Below are positions 1 to 6,000 of a DNA stretch of 6,000 bases, one piece after another. The DNA lies in contig DCEX01000033.1 of assembly GCA_002315015.1 (NCBI GenBank), forward strand, positions 86,408-92,407. Reading direction: 5' to 3'. Position numbers and translations under genes: made by a program. The notes beneath the pieces are model-generated. The model saw nothing but the letters and a program-made list of their open reading frames with translations, was not told the DNA's origin and did not search any database. Position 1 is the stretch's first letter. The number at the start of each line of letters is the position of its first letter. Origin of the DNA: Faecalibacterium sp. UBA1819 (GTDB lineage: Bacteria; Bacillota; Clostridia; Oscillospirales; Ruminococcaceae).

Positions 1-30
1 CCCCCTTTTCCAAGCCTTTTTCCCCTTACA

Positions 31-54
31 GCCTGACTTCTTTTTGAATCAGGC
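31..54. repeat. Short inverted repeat in the nrdB downstream region
   Basis: GCCTGA at 31-36 pairs with TCAGGC at 49-54. TTC (38-40) and GAA (46-48) extend the stem across one bulged C, leaving a five-T loop. On the plus strand a T5 run follows at 60-64, some 5 bases past the stem, so it could weakly terminate a plus-strand gene lying left of the window. No such gene is visible in bases 1-30, so its role is unknown. Confidence 0.4.
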
Positions 55-75
55 GGCAGTTTTTCGACAGTCTCA

Positions 76-121
76 AATCAGCCCCCGGCGTTCGAGTAAA
101 GTCGAACGCCGGGGGCTGATT
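76..121 (-). terminator. Perfect 20-bp stem hairpin, probable terminator of nrdAB
   Basis: Arms 76-95 and 102-121 are exact reverse complements around a 6-base loop (96-101). The stem is very GC-rich in the middle (CCCCCGGCG) with AATCA/TGATT at its base. It starts 42 bases beyond the nrdB stop codon, which suits an operon end. On the minus strand only a short T stretch follows (GATTTGAGAC), so this is not a textbook intrinsic terminator. It could also be a bidirectional or RNA-protecting hairpin, or a dispersed repeat. Confidence 0.55.
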
Positions 122-138
122 GGTTTGTATCAGTTTTT

Positions 139-158
139 TGTGCGGAACATACCGCACA
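139..158. repeat. 7-bp stem hairpin just after nrdB
   Basis: TGTGCGG (139-145) pairs with CCGCACA (152-158) around a 6-base loop. It lies 5 bases downstream of the nrdB stop. On the nrd transcript it is followed by six A, not T, so it does not look like a terminator by itself. It may be a 3'-end structure of the nrdAB mRNA, ahead of the larger hairpin at 76-121. Confidence 0.4.
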
Positions 159-163
159 GCACG

Positions 164-1207
164 TTACAGATCATCCACCAGCGCGGTGCTCTTGGCATAG
201 GCGGTGCTTTTCGCCTCAAAAAAGTCGGTTTTCACCATGTTAGCGTTGGAATACTGGCTCACCCAAGCCATGCTGGCGGGTTCTTCCTCAAAGCCTTCGT
301 ACAGCACGCCAAAGCCAAGGCTCGACCAGCGCAGATTGCCCAGATAATGAATGTAGTCGGAAATCATTTGCTTTGTCAAGCCGGGAATGTCGTCACCGAT
401 GACATACTGCCCCCACGCGATTTCCTGGCGCACGCCTTCTTCCATCATGCCGCGCAGAATGGCAACGGTTTCTTCGCTGAACAGCTCGGGCTGTTCTTTT
501 TGCAGCTCCAGCAAAATGTTGCGGAACAGCCAAAGATGGGTATTTTCATCGCGGTTGATGTAGCGGATTTCCTGTGCCGAGCCGGGCATTTTGCCGTTGC
601 GGCTCAGGTTATAGAAGAACATAAAGCCCGAGTAAAAATAAACGCCCTCTAAAATGTAATTGGCCATCATCACCTTCAGCAGGGTGAGGGGGTCTTTTTT
701 TGTTTGAAATTCGTTGTAGCAATCGCCGATAAACGTGTTGCGTCTCAGAAGATGCTCATCCGTTTTCCATTGATAAAGGATGTCGTCGCGCTCTGTCGGG
801 TTGCAGATGGTGTCCAGCATATAGCTGTAACTTTGGCTGTGAACACACTCTTGAAACGCCTGAATGGAAAGGCACAGGTTTACTTCGTTGGCTGTGATAT
901 ATTCTCCAATGTGCGGCAGATTGGCCGTCTGAATGGAATCCAGAAACACAAGAAAGCTTAAAATTTTGTCGTAGGCGCGGCGCTCGGCGCGGTCTAAGCG
1001 GGGGTAATCCTTCACGTCCTGCGCCAAATTGATTTCCTCGGGAATCCAAAAGTTATTCATCGCTTGGCGATACCAATCGCTTACCCAAGAGTAGCGCAGA
1101 TTGTTAAAATCGTTTAAATTGGTCGTGTTGCCGCCAATCATGCGGCGTGTGCGCACATCTGTGTCACCCTGCGGGTTAAACAGCGGCTTTTTTACAAGGT
1201 GTGCCAT
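164..1207 (-). CDS. nrdB: Class I ribonucleoside-diphosphate reductase, beta (radical-generating) subunit
   Basis: This is the small subunit of class I ribonucleotide reductase. It holds a diiron-type cofactor and a tyrosyl radical that starts catalysis in NrdA, and it acts in the cytoplasm. With the 1207 start the protein has 347 residues, close to the usual 320-375. The metal ligands are all visible by comparison with E. coli NrdB: D90 (FLDSIQ), E120 and H123 (ECVHSQSY), E187 (YILEG), E221 and H224 (RDENTH). The radical tyrosine is Y127, at the E. coli Y122 position, so this is not a Tyr-less (Chlamydia-type) protein. W54 and D220 match the radical-transfer pair. A tail tyrosine (Y337) could serve as the Y356 equivalent before an acidic C-terminus ending VDDL. 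An upstream in-frame ATG at 1216 abuts the AAAGGA ribosome binding site with no spacing, so the ATG at 1207, 9 bases downstream, is preferred. It follows nrdA by 45 bases and is probably cotranscribed. Confidence 0.96.
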   Translation of the reverse strand: MAHLVKKPLFNPQGDTDVRTRRMIGGNTTNLNDFNNLRYSWVSDWYRQAMNNFWIPEEINLAQDVKDYPRLDRAERRAYDKILSFLVFLDSIQTANLPHIGEYITANEVNLCLSIQAFQECVHSQSYSYMLDTICNPTERDDILYQWKTDEHLLRRNTFIGDCYNEFQTKKDPLTLLKVMMANYILEGVYFYSGFMFFYNLSRNGKMPGSAQEIRYINRDENTHLWLFRNILLELQKEQPELFSEETVAILRGMMEEGVRQEIAWGQYVIGDDIPGLTKQMISDYIHYLGNLRWSSLGFGVLYEGFEEEPASMAWVSQYSNANMVKTDFFEAKSTAYAKSTALVDDL

Positions 1208-1216
1208 AACGGTCAT

Positions 1217-1222
1217 TCCTTT
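1217..1222 (-). promoter_or_regulatory. nrdB ribosome binding site that decides the start
   Basis: The minus strand reads AAAGGA directly before ATG (1216) and 9 bases before a second in-frame ATG (1207). Only the second has workable spacing, so the N-terminal residues MTV of the longer reading are probably not translated. Confidence 0.6.
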
Positions 1223-1252
1223 CTGTGTAACGATGGTGCAGCTCTGCCCATT

Positions 1253-3772
1253 TTAAGACGAGCAGCTGTCGCATTCCTCTACTTCCAGCGATTTGCTGCG
1301 GACATAGTAAATGGTTTTTACACCTTCTTCCCACGCCAAAAGATACAGGTTCAGCACTTGACGCAGGGTGTAGTCGTTGGTGATATAAAGGTTCATGCTC
1401 TGCGCTTGGTCAATGTGGCGCTGGCGCACGGCACACGCACGCACGCTGAACGTTTGGTCGATGGTGTGTGCATGTTTGTAGAACCAGAAGGTTTCCATGG
1501 AGAGGTCGGGCGCAACGCGCGGCAGCATACTGCCTTTTTTCTCCTCTAAGAAAAAGCGCTTCATAATGGGGTCAATGCCCGCTGTGGTACCGGAAAGAAT
1601 GCTGGTGCTGCTGGTGGGCGCAATGGCCAATAAGTAGGCATTGCGCATTCCCTTGCCCGCGGCGGCCTTGACAGTTTCCCATTGCGGGCCGGTGTAGCCG
1701 CGTTTTTCAAAATAAGCGCCGGTCTGCCAGTCGCTTCCCTCAAAGCACTCGTAAGCGCCTTTTTCCTCAGCCAGAGCTGCGCTGGCGGCAATGGCTGCGC
1801 GGTTGATGCGCTCGAATACGTCGTCGGCAAAACGAAGATGCTCCTCGCTTTCCCAGCCAATGCCGCACTTGGCCAGCATATGGTGATAGCCGCTGACGCC
1901 AAGCCCGATGCTGCGGTAGCGTCGGTTGGTTAATTTTGCATAGGGCAGAGGATAGAAGTTTAAGTCAATAACGTTATCCAGCGCGCGCACGGCCGTTTCA
2001 ATGGTGTGTGAAAGCACGGCATCGTCTTCGACGGGCAAATTGCCCAGCGAAAGGCTGGCCAGGTTGCACACGACAAATTCGCCGGGGCGTGTTTTGGTCA
2101 CTACGACGGTGTCGCCGTCGCGCGTTTCGATTTCTGTACTCACGCTCTCAATGGGCGCCATATTCTGTGCAATTTCTGTACACAAGTTGGAACAGTAAAT
2201 CATGCCGCAGTGGCTGTTCGGATTGGCGCGGTTCACGGTGTCGCGGTTGAAGGTGAAGGGAGTACCCGTTTCGACAGCCGATTTTAAAATCAGACGCACC
2301 AAGTCTTTGATGGTGACGATGCGCTTTGAGATGCGCGGATCGTTCACACAGTCGCGGTAGCGGCGCTCCCATTCTTCGCCATAGTAGTCCTCCAGCGCAT
2401 AGCCTTTCACTGACGTGATTTCATGCGGACACATCAACGCCCATTCGCTGTCCAGATTTTCGCGTGCCAGCCGCCAGAACAAATCCGGGTAGCACACGGC
2501 AGGGAATATGTCGTGTGCCTTCATGCGGTCATCGCCGTTGTTGGTGCGGAGCGCCAAAAATTCCGGCAAATCCTTGTGCCATGCGTCCAGATAAACGGCA
2601 ACCGCACCTTGGCGCATTCCCAGCTGGTCTACGGCAACGGCGGTGTCGTTGACAAGCTTAATCCAGCGGATGACGCCGCCGGCTGCACCCTCAAAGCCTC
2701 GAATGCTGCTGCCGGTGGCGCGCACTTTGCCGAAATACATGCCCATGCCGCCGCCGAATTTGCTCACCATAGCAAAGTTGTCGATGCTGCGGTAAATGCC
2801 CTCCAGGCTGTCGGGAACCGTGTCAATAAAGCAGCTGGAAAGCTGGTGATAGGGCTTGCGTGCATTGGACAGTGTCGGCGTGGCCATGGTGACGTACATG
2901 CGGCTGAGCATGTCGTAAAAGCGCTGCACCCACTCCATGCGGCTTTGCTTTTCCGGCATGGCAAGATGCAGGGAAATGCCTAAAAACATTTCCTGCGGCG
3001 TTTCCAGCGCAATGCCCTTGCGCGAATGAATGACATAGCGCTTTAACAAAAGGTCAAGGCCGGAATAAGTAAACAGCTCGTCACGCTCCGGGTGAAGCAT
3101 GGTTTGCGCCTGTTCGATTTCGCTGCGGCTGTAAGAGGCGAGAATGTATTCGCCATAAAGTCCTTCGTCAGTCAAGTAGCGCAGCTTGGAATAAAGGTCG
3201 GTGATGCCGCGCTTTTCCATTTGCGCCGAAAGCCCCAAGTGAAAACGGAAATTCAACAGGCGTGCGGCAATCATTTCCCAGCGCGGCGCCTCTCGTGTGG
3301 TCAGTTCGACAGCGGCTTTGACCAATGCATTCAGCGCGTCGTCCGCCGACATGCCCTGCTTGTAAAAGCTTTGGAATTTGCCGTGCAAAATCAGGACAGA
3401 GTAAACGTCCGGGTCAAAATCGCGCTGAATTTTGACAAGAACTTCTTCCAGCGCGGGACACTGCACCGCTTGGATCAGCGCTTGGCGTGCGCGGCGCAGA
3501 TCGGTACGCTTTTGGCGGTAGAGAATATAGCTTTTAGCCTCGTTATAGCAGCCGCTTTCCATCAGCGCGCGCTCGACAAGGTCTTGAATCAGCTCTACGC
3601 TCCAAACGTCGTAAATCTGCAAAGCGTCTTCCACATGTTCAATTAAACGGGTTAACAGTGTGTCGTCAAAAGGCTGGCCGGTTTGAGCAAATACCTTGCG
3701 CAAAGCGGCGGCGATTTTTTCGGGCTGATAGCTTTGACGCAGTCCGCTGCGCTTGATAATTTCCTTATCCAT
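1253..3772 (-). CDS. nrdA: Class I ribonucleoside-diphosphate reductase, alpha (catalytic) subunit
   Basis: Reduces ribonucleoside diphosphates to deoxyribonucleotides for DNA synthesis, in complex with NrdB. At 839 residues it is longer than E. coli NrdA (761). An N-terminal ATP-cone (about 3-92, IIKRSG then YILYRQKR) should give allosteric activity control by ATP/dATP. A linker runs to about 155, then the reductase N-terminal region (REAPRWEMIAARLLNF, 160-175) and the barrel to about 824. Active-site residues are present: redox pair C314 (SSCF) and C569 (VVCN), and N529, C531 and E533 in SNLCTE, where C531 is the thiyl radical cysteine. Y822-Y823 form the radical-transfer dyad. The tail ends ECDSCSS, with C834 and C837 as the CxxC that shuttles electrons from thioredoxin or glutaredoxin. 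ATG at 3772 has GAGG 6 bases upstream. First gene of nrdAB; nothing looks broken or unusual. Confidence 0.97.
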   Translation of the reverse strand: MDKEIIKRSGLRQSYQPEKIAAALRKVFAQTGQPFDDTLLTRLIEHVEDALQIYDVWSVELIQDLVERALMESGCYNEAKSYILYRQKRTDLRRARQALIQAVQCPALEEVLVKIQRDFDPDVYSVLILHGKFQSFYKQGMSADDALNALVKAAVELTTREAPRWEMIAARLLNFRFHLGLSAQMEKRGITDLYSKLRYLTDEGLYGEYILASYSRSEIEQAQTMLHPERDELFTYSGLDLLLKRYVIHSRKGIALETPQEMFLGISLHLAMPEKQSRMEWVQRFYDMLSRMYVTMATPTLSNARKPYHQLSSCFIDTVPDSLEGIYRSIDNFAMVSKFGGGMGMYFGKVRATGSSIRGFEGAAGGVIRWIKLVNDTAVAVDQLGMRQGAVAVYLDAWHKDLPEFLALRTNNGDDRMKAHDIFPAVCYPDLFWRLARENLDSEWALMCPHEITSVKGYALEDYYGEEWERRYRDCVNDPRISKRIVTIKDLVRLILKSAVETGTPFTFNRDTVNRANPNSHCGMIYCSNLCTEIAQNMAPIESVSTEIETRDGDTVVVTKTRPGEFVVCNLASLSLGNLPVEDDAVLSHTIETAVRALDNVIDLNFYPLPYAKLTNRRYRSIGLGVSGYHHMLAKCGIGWESEEHLRFADDVFERINRAAIAASAALAEEKGAYECFEGSDWQTGAYFEKRGYTGPQWETVKAAAGKGMRNAYLLAIAPTSSTSILSGTTAGIDPIMKRFFLEEKKGSMLPRVAPDLSMETFWFYKHAHTIDQTFSVRACAVRQRHIDQAQSMNLYITNDYTLRQVLNLYLLAWEEGVKTIYYVRSKSLEVEECDSCSS

Positions 3773-3777
3773 TCTCT

Positions 3778-3784
3778 TCCTCTT
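3778..3784 (-). promoter_or_regulatory. nrdA ribosome binding site
   Basis: On the minus strand AAGAGGA lies with its GG 6 bases before the ATG at 3772, supporting that start. No competing upstream in-frame start was seen near it. Confidence 0.7.
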
Positions 3785-3804
3785 TTCTATACCTAGTTAG
3801 TCTA

Positions 3805-3833
3805 ATTATATCACCGCCAATTCATTCGCGCAA
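3805..3833 (-). promoter_or_regulatory. Sigma-70/sigma-A type promoter of nrdAB, extended -10
   Basis: Read on the minus strand, TTGCGC (3833-3828) and a perfect TATAAT (3810-3805) are separated by exactly 17 bases. A TG one base before the -10 (TGATATAAT) makes it an extended -10 promoter, which would compensate for the partial -35 match (3 of 6). Transcription should begin near 3798, giving a leader of about 25 bases before nrdA. I saw no clear NrdR box (ACACWATATATWGTGT-like) overlapping it. Confidence 0.7.
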
Positions 3834-3864
3834 GAGACCGCAAAAAAATTAAAAGCGATCTTTT

Positions 3865-3879
3865 CGCCGCAAAGCGGCG
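3865..3879. repeat. Small GC-rich inverted repeat in the divergent intergenic region
   Basis: CGCCGC (3865-3870) and GCGGCG (3874-3879) are exact reverse complements around AAA. It sits some 30 bases upstream of the nrdA -35 element and about 120 bases before the glycosyltransferase start. There is no T-run directly after it on either strand, so a terminator is unlikely. It may be a protein site or chance in GC-rich spacer. Confidence 0.3.
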
Positions 3880-3950
3880 CTATATGACATGCTGTGCGGC
3901 AAAAAGCTGGTTTTCGGCGTTTTTGCTGATACGGCCAAAGAAGGCTTACA

Positions 3951-3979
3951 TACACACAAGCGCTTGTGATGCGTACATT
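3951..3979 (+). promoter_or_regulatory. Weak candidate promoter for the glycosyltransferase operon
   Basis: TACACA (3951-3956) and TACATT (3974-3979) each match 4 of 6 consensus bases and are 17 bases apart. Transcription would start near 3986, leaving only a short leader before the TTG start at 4002. No stronger candidate was seen in 3841-3985, so the true promoter remains uncertain. The 14-bp palindrome lies mostly in the spacer. Confidence 0.25.
3955..3968. promoter_or_regulatory. Perfect 14-bp palindrome, candidate operator
   Basis: CACAAGCGCTTGTG reads identically on both strands with no loop, so it suits a dimeric DNA-binding protein rather than an RNA hairpin. It is 18 bases upstream of the glycosyltransferase ribosome binding site and about 120 bases upstream of the nrdA -35. 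The outer CACA/TGTG arms recall NrdR-type sites, but the centre (AGCGCT) is not the AT-rich NrdR core. The cognate regulator is unknown. Confidence 0.45.
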
Positions 3980-3985
3980 AAACAG

Positions 3986-3994
3986 AAAAGGGGG
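3986..3994 (+). promoter_or_regulatory. Strong ribosome binding site for a TTG start
   Basis: AAAAGGGGG followed by CGAT closely matches the AAAGGAGGTGAT complement of the 16S rRNA end. It ends 7 bases before the in-frame TTG at 4002. The in-frame GTG (3966) and ATG (3969) lie upstream of this site, with no purine-rich site before them, so TTG at 4002 is preferred. Confidence 0.7.
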
Positions 3995-4001
3995 CGATTT
4001 T

Positions 4002-5270
4002 TTGAAACGGAATTTTTTATTATCACTTGCCTTCAGCCTGGTATGGCTGGGCATATCCATTTCTTTTGCACTCGGGTGGGGAAAGGAGGTGTCGTATTTC
4101 CTTCCGGCGGCCTATGTGTGGTGGGTGATTGTAGGAATTGCATTGCTGCCCGGCTTTTTGATGAGCATGATGTTTTTTTCTAATCTTCTGCACTGGATTC
4201 CTCGAAAGTACCCCGACACAAACGAGGACACCACCATCATTATGTGTGCGTATAACGAAGAAGCCAATATTGCCCGCGCCATTCACGCCATTATGAAGCA
4301 AGCCTATTGCGGACACATTCGGCTGCTGGTAGTGGATAACCGTTCCACAGACCGCACCAAGCAGATTGTTCAGGGGCTGGCGCGTATCTATTCGCCGCTG
4401 CGCTGTTTGGAGTATGTTTACTGCGAAACGCAGGGCAAGGCACATGCGCTGAACTGTGCTTTGAAGATGGTGCATACGCCGCACTTTTTAACAGTCGATG
4501 CCGATACCGTTTTGGAGCGCAATGCCGTTCAGCAGATGATGAACCATATCGTTTGCCGCGACTGCGCTTGTGTGGCGGGCAATCTGTTTGTGGAAAATAC
4601 GCAGAAAAGCCTGGTTGCTAAAATGCAGATTTACGACTACTTATTAAGCATTGCAGCGGTAAAGCGCTTTCAGGGCAGCTATGATACCACGCTCGTGGCA
4701 CAAGGCGCTTTCAGCGTTTATAATACGGCGCTGGTGCGTCAGGCTGGGGGCTGGCGGGATGTATTAGGCGAAGACATTGTGCTGACGTATACGCTGCTTT
4801 CCAAGGGCGGACGCTCTACCTATGAGCCGAAAGCCGTCGGCTATACCCATGTGCCGGAAACGCTGGACGCCTTGTACAACCAGCGCAAGCGCTGGGCCAT
4901 TGGCATGATGGAGGGGCTTAGCGCTGTGCCTCCTTGGAAACAAAAACGCAGCTATTCCCGTCATTTTGTGTCCGTCAATCTTTCGGTTATTTATTTGGAC
5001 TTTGCATTTTTGCTGGGAATGCTACCGGCCATTATTTTGGCGCTGTTCGGCTACTATTACTTGGCCGGGGTGCTAACATTGGTAACCGTGGCGGTGTGCG
5101 GGCTGCTGTTCCTCAGCATGTACCGCTATCAAAAAAATCTTAACATCCCGTTTCGCAATAGTCTTTCGGGCTTTGTGTGCTTTTTATTCTTTTTCCAGCT
5201 GATTCAAAGCACGGCTGCTACTCACGGTTATTTGATTCGATTATTCCGCCAAAAGGGGGAATGGCAATGA
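4002..5270 (+). CDS. Membrane family 2 glycosyltransferase, poly-N-acetylglucosamine synthase-like
   Basis: Probably polymerises a polysaccharide from a nucleotide sugar at the cytoplasmic membrane. The TTG start at 4002 gives 422 residues beginning MKRNFLLSL. Two N-terminal membrane segments (about 4-25 and 32-62) precede a cytosolic GT-A domain and three C-terminal segments (about 326-350, 353-373, 388-409), the IcaA/PgaC-like order. Catalytic signatures are complete: CAYNEE (82-87), D112 in VVDNRSTD, the DAD metal motif (166-168), GED (256-258) with the probable base D258, and QRKRW (294-298), the QxxRW motif of processive synthases. The deacetylase gene follows with a 4-base overlap, suggesting an acetylated amino sugar polymer such as N-acetylglucosamine; this substrate is inferred, not shown. 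No PilZ domain and no IcaD/PgaD or export partner is seen. Alternatives are a hyaluronan- or chitin-type synthase, or a non-processive transferase. Family is sure, substrate is not. Confidence 0.9.
   Translation: MKRNFLLSLAFSLVWLGISISFALGWGKEVSYFLPAAYVWWVIVGIALLPGFLMSMMFFSNLLHWIPRKYPDTNEDTTIIMCAYNEEANIARAIHAIMKQAYCGHIRLLVVDNRSTDRTKQIVQGLARIYSPLRCLEYVYCETQGKAHALNCALKMVHTPHFLTVDADTVLERNAVQQMMNHIVCRDCACVAGNLFVENTQKSLVAKMQIYDYLLSIAAVKRFQGSYDTTLVAQGAFSVYNTALVRQAGGWRDVLGEDIVLTYTLLSKGGRSTYEPKAVGYTHVPETLDALYNQRKRWAIGMMEGLSAVPPWKQKRSYSRHFVSVNLSVIYLDFAFLLGMLPAIILALFGYYYLAGVLTLVTVAVCGLLFLSMYRYQKNLNIPFRNSLSGFVCFLFFFQLIQSTAATHGYLIRLFRQKGEWQ
5251..5259 (+). promoter_or_regulatory. Ribosome binding site of the deacetylase gene, inside the glycosyltransferase gene
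   Basis: AAAAGGGGG ends 7 bases before ATG at 5267. An in-frame ATG at 5261 is only 1 base away and is too close. The same nine bases with the same 7-base spacing precede the glycosyltransferase start. Confidence 0.65.
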
Positions 5271-5962
5271 AACGAAACAATATATTGTTTGCCGTTGGGC
5301 TCTTTTTTGTGATTGCTGCCATCGCGGGCGCTTTGGTGTTTGGAGCGGGAAGCCGTGTCCGACGAACGCCGATTGACGCACAAATCAACCCAACAAAGCC
5401 GATGGTGGCCCTCACCTTTGACGATGGCCCGGACGGAACATGGACGCCGCAAGTGCTGGATTTGTTGTATGAAAACGATGCACGAGCAACGTTTTTTCTT
5501 CTGGGAGAACGGCTGAACGATAACCAATTGCTGGTAGAAGAAATGGTGAGTGCAGGCCATGAAATCGGCAATCATACCGACACCCATCCCGATTTAACAA
5601 AGCTGAGTGATTTTGAAGTGCAATACGAATTGTATGGCATGGAAAAGAAGCTGGAAAAGATTGTTCCAGATGTCAAGGTTGCTTTGGTGCGGCCGCCGTA
5701 TGGTTTTTACACCGAGAAAACGGAAAAAGCGGCGGGTAAGCCATTGCAGCTTTGGACGATTGACAGCATGGACTGGCGCACCAATGCCGATGCCCAGCTC
5801 ATTTGCGAGACCGTTTTGGATCAGGTGGAGGATGGAGACGTCATTGTGTTTCACGACGATAATAAGGAAACCGTTCAAGCGCTGAAAACGCTGCTGCCCG
5901 CACTGCGGGAGAAAGGCTTTCAATTTGTTACATGTACCCAAATGAACCATTATCGCGGATAA
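5267..5962 (+). CDS. Membrane-anchored polysaccharide deacetylase (NodB homology, carbohydrate esterase family 4)
   Basis: Likely removes N-acetyl groups from an amino sugar polymer outside the membrane. The protein has 231 residues: a basic start (MKRNN), one hydrophobic segment (about 6-27) acting as a signal anchor, a short linker, then the NodB domain (about 45-225). All five family motifs are visible: TFDDGP (50-55; D52 base, D53 metal), HTDTH (103-107; H103 and H107 metal), RPPYG (142-146), DSMDW (166-170), and VFHDD (194-198; H196 the probable acid). An active metal-dependent enzyme is therefore expected. ATG at 5267 overlaps the glycosyltransferase TGA as ATGA, implying translational coupling and a shared product. 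The likely substrate is the partner's polymer, as for IcaB, PgaB or NodB. Peptidoglycan deacetylation (PgdA/PdaA-like) is the main alternative, since such enzymes are common in Firmicutes. A terminator follows 2 bases after the stop. Confidence 0.92.
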   Translation: MKRNNILFAVGLFFVIAAIAGALVFGAGSRVRRTPIDAQINPTKPMVALTFDDGPDGTWTPQVLDLLYENDARATFFLLGERLNDNQLLVEEMVSAGHEIGNHTDTHPDLTKLSDFEVQYELYGMEKKLEKIVPDVKVALVRPPYGFYTEKTEKAAGKPLQLWTIDSMDWRTNADAQLICETVLDQVEDGDVIVFHDDNKETVQALKTLLPALREKGFQFVTCTQMNHYRG

Positions 5963-5964
5963 AA

Positions 5965-6000
5965 AAGCGGCACAGTGCCAACCATGGCGCTGTGCCGCTT
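5965..6000 (+). terminator. Intrinsic terminator hairpin after the deacetylase gene
   Basis: AAGCGGCACAGTGCC (5965-5979) pairs with 5986-6000 around loop AACCAT, giving 15 pairs with a single G-U. It lies 2 bases after the stop codon. The A-run at 5961-5966 precedes it, and the window ends on the TT closing the second arm, so the expected T tract is just beyond the edge. It ends the two-gene operon and may work in both directions. Confidence 0.85.

Noticed and set aside
44..652. Plus-strand open frame of 202 codons over the nrdB 3' half
   Set aside because: It is antisense to nrdB, which has every catalytic residue conserved. The frame has no ribosome binding site and starts in the hairpin region.
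2423..2983. Plus-strand open frame of 186 codons inside nrdA
   Set aside because: It runs antisense to the conserved nrdA catalytic core; its His/Ala-rich composition is typical of an antisense shadow.
3092..3646. Plus-strand open frame of 184 codons inside nrdA
   Set aside because: Antisense to the ATP-cone and linker of nrdA, with no recognisable domain and no start signal.
3899..3926. GCAAAAA/TTTTTGC inverted repeat with a 14-base gap
   Set aside because: The stem is AT-rich, the gap is long and there is no T tail; likely chance in A/T-run-rich spacer.
3966..4001. Longer glycosyltransferase start at GTG 3966 or ATG 3969
   Set aside because: These starts overlap or abut the palindrome, have no ribosome binding site, and add a polar stretch before the natural membrane anchor. 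The TTG at 4002 has a near-ideal site.
3806..4060. Minus-strand open frame of 84 codons across the divergent intergenic region
   Set aside because: It covers the nrdA promoter and the glycosyltransferase 5' end, has no known domain and no convincing ribosome binding site.
5177..5266. N-terminal extension of the deacetylase from ATG 5177
   Set aside because: It would lie deep inside the glycosyltransferase gene and place 30 residues before a standard signal anchor. The site at 5251-5259 points to ATG 5267.

Overview
The window looks like chromosomal DNA from a Gram-positive bacterium, most likely a Firmicute of the class Clostridia. This is an inference from strong AGGAGG-like ribosome binding sites, a TTG start behind one of them, an extended -10 promoter, short operons and base composition near half GC. 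No phylogenetic marker is present, so the lineage is not proven. I saw no mobile element, tRNA, rRNA or CRISPR array.

Layout: two divergent two-gene operons. On the minus strand, reading leftward from about 3800, are nrdA (3772 to 1253) and nrdB (1207 to 164). They encode both subunits of an oxygen-dependent class I ribonucleotide reductase. A good promoter (TTGCGC, 17 bp, TATAAT with an extended -10) lies just upstream of nrdA. Beyond nrdB, positions 1-163 hold no gene that I can support but contain three inverted repeats, one a perfect 20-bp stem that is probably the operon terminator.

On the plus strand are a membrane family 2 glycosyltransferase (4002-5270, TTG start) and a membrane-anchored NodB-type polysaccharide deacetylase (5267-5962). 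They overlap by 4 bases (ATGA). A strong terminator hairpin begins at 5965 and runs to the window end. The pair resembles the synthase/deacetylase pairing of poly-N-acetylglucosamine systems (IcaA/IcaB, PgaC/PgaB) and of NodC/NodB. The likely model is that the first enzyme polymerises and perhaps extrudes an N-acetylhexosamine polymer and the second removes acetyl groups outside the membrane. No accessory or export partner is visible.

The 229-bp divergent intergenic region (3773-4001) holds the nrd promoter, a short GC-rich hairpin and a perfect 14-bp palindrome (3955-3968) placed like an operator in front of the glycosyltransferase gene. The nucleotide reductase operon is ordinary housekeeping. 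The items most worth a second look are the synthase/deacetylase pair, the palindrome, and the hairpin cluster after nrdB.
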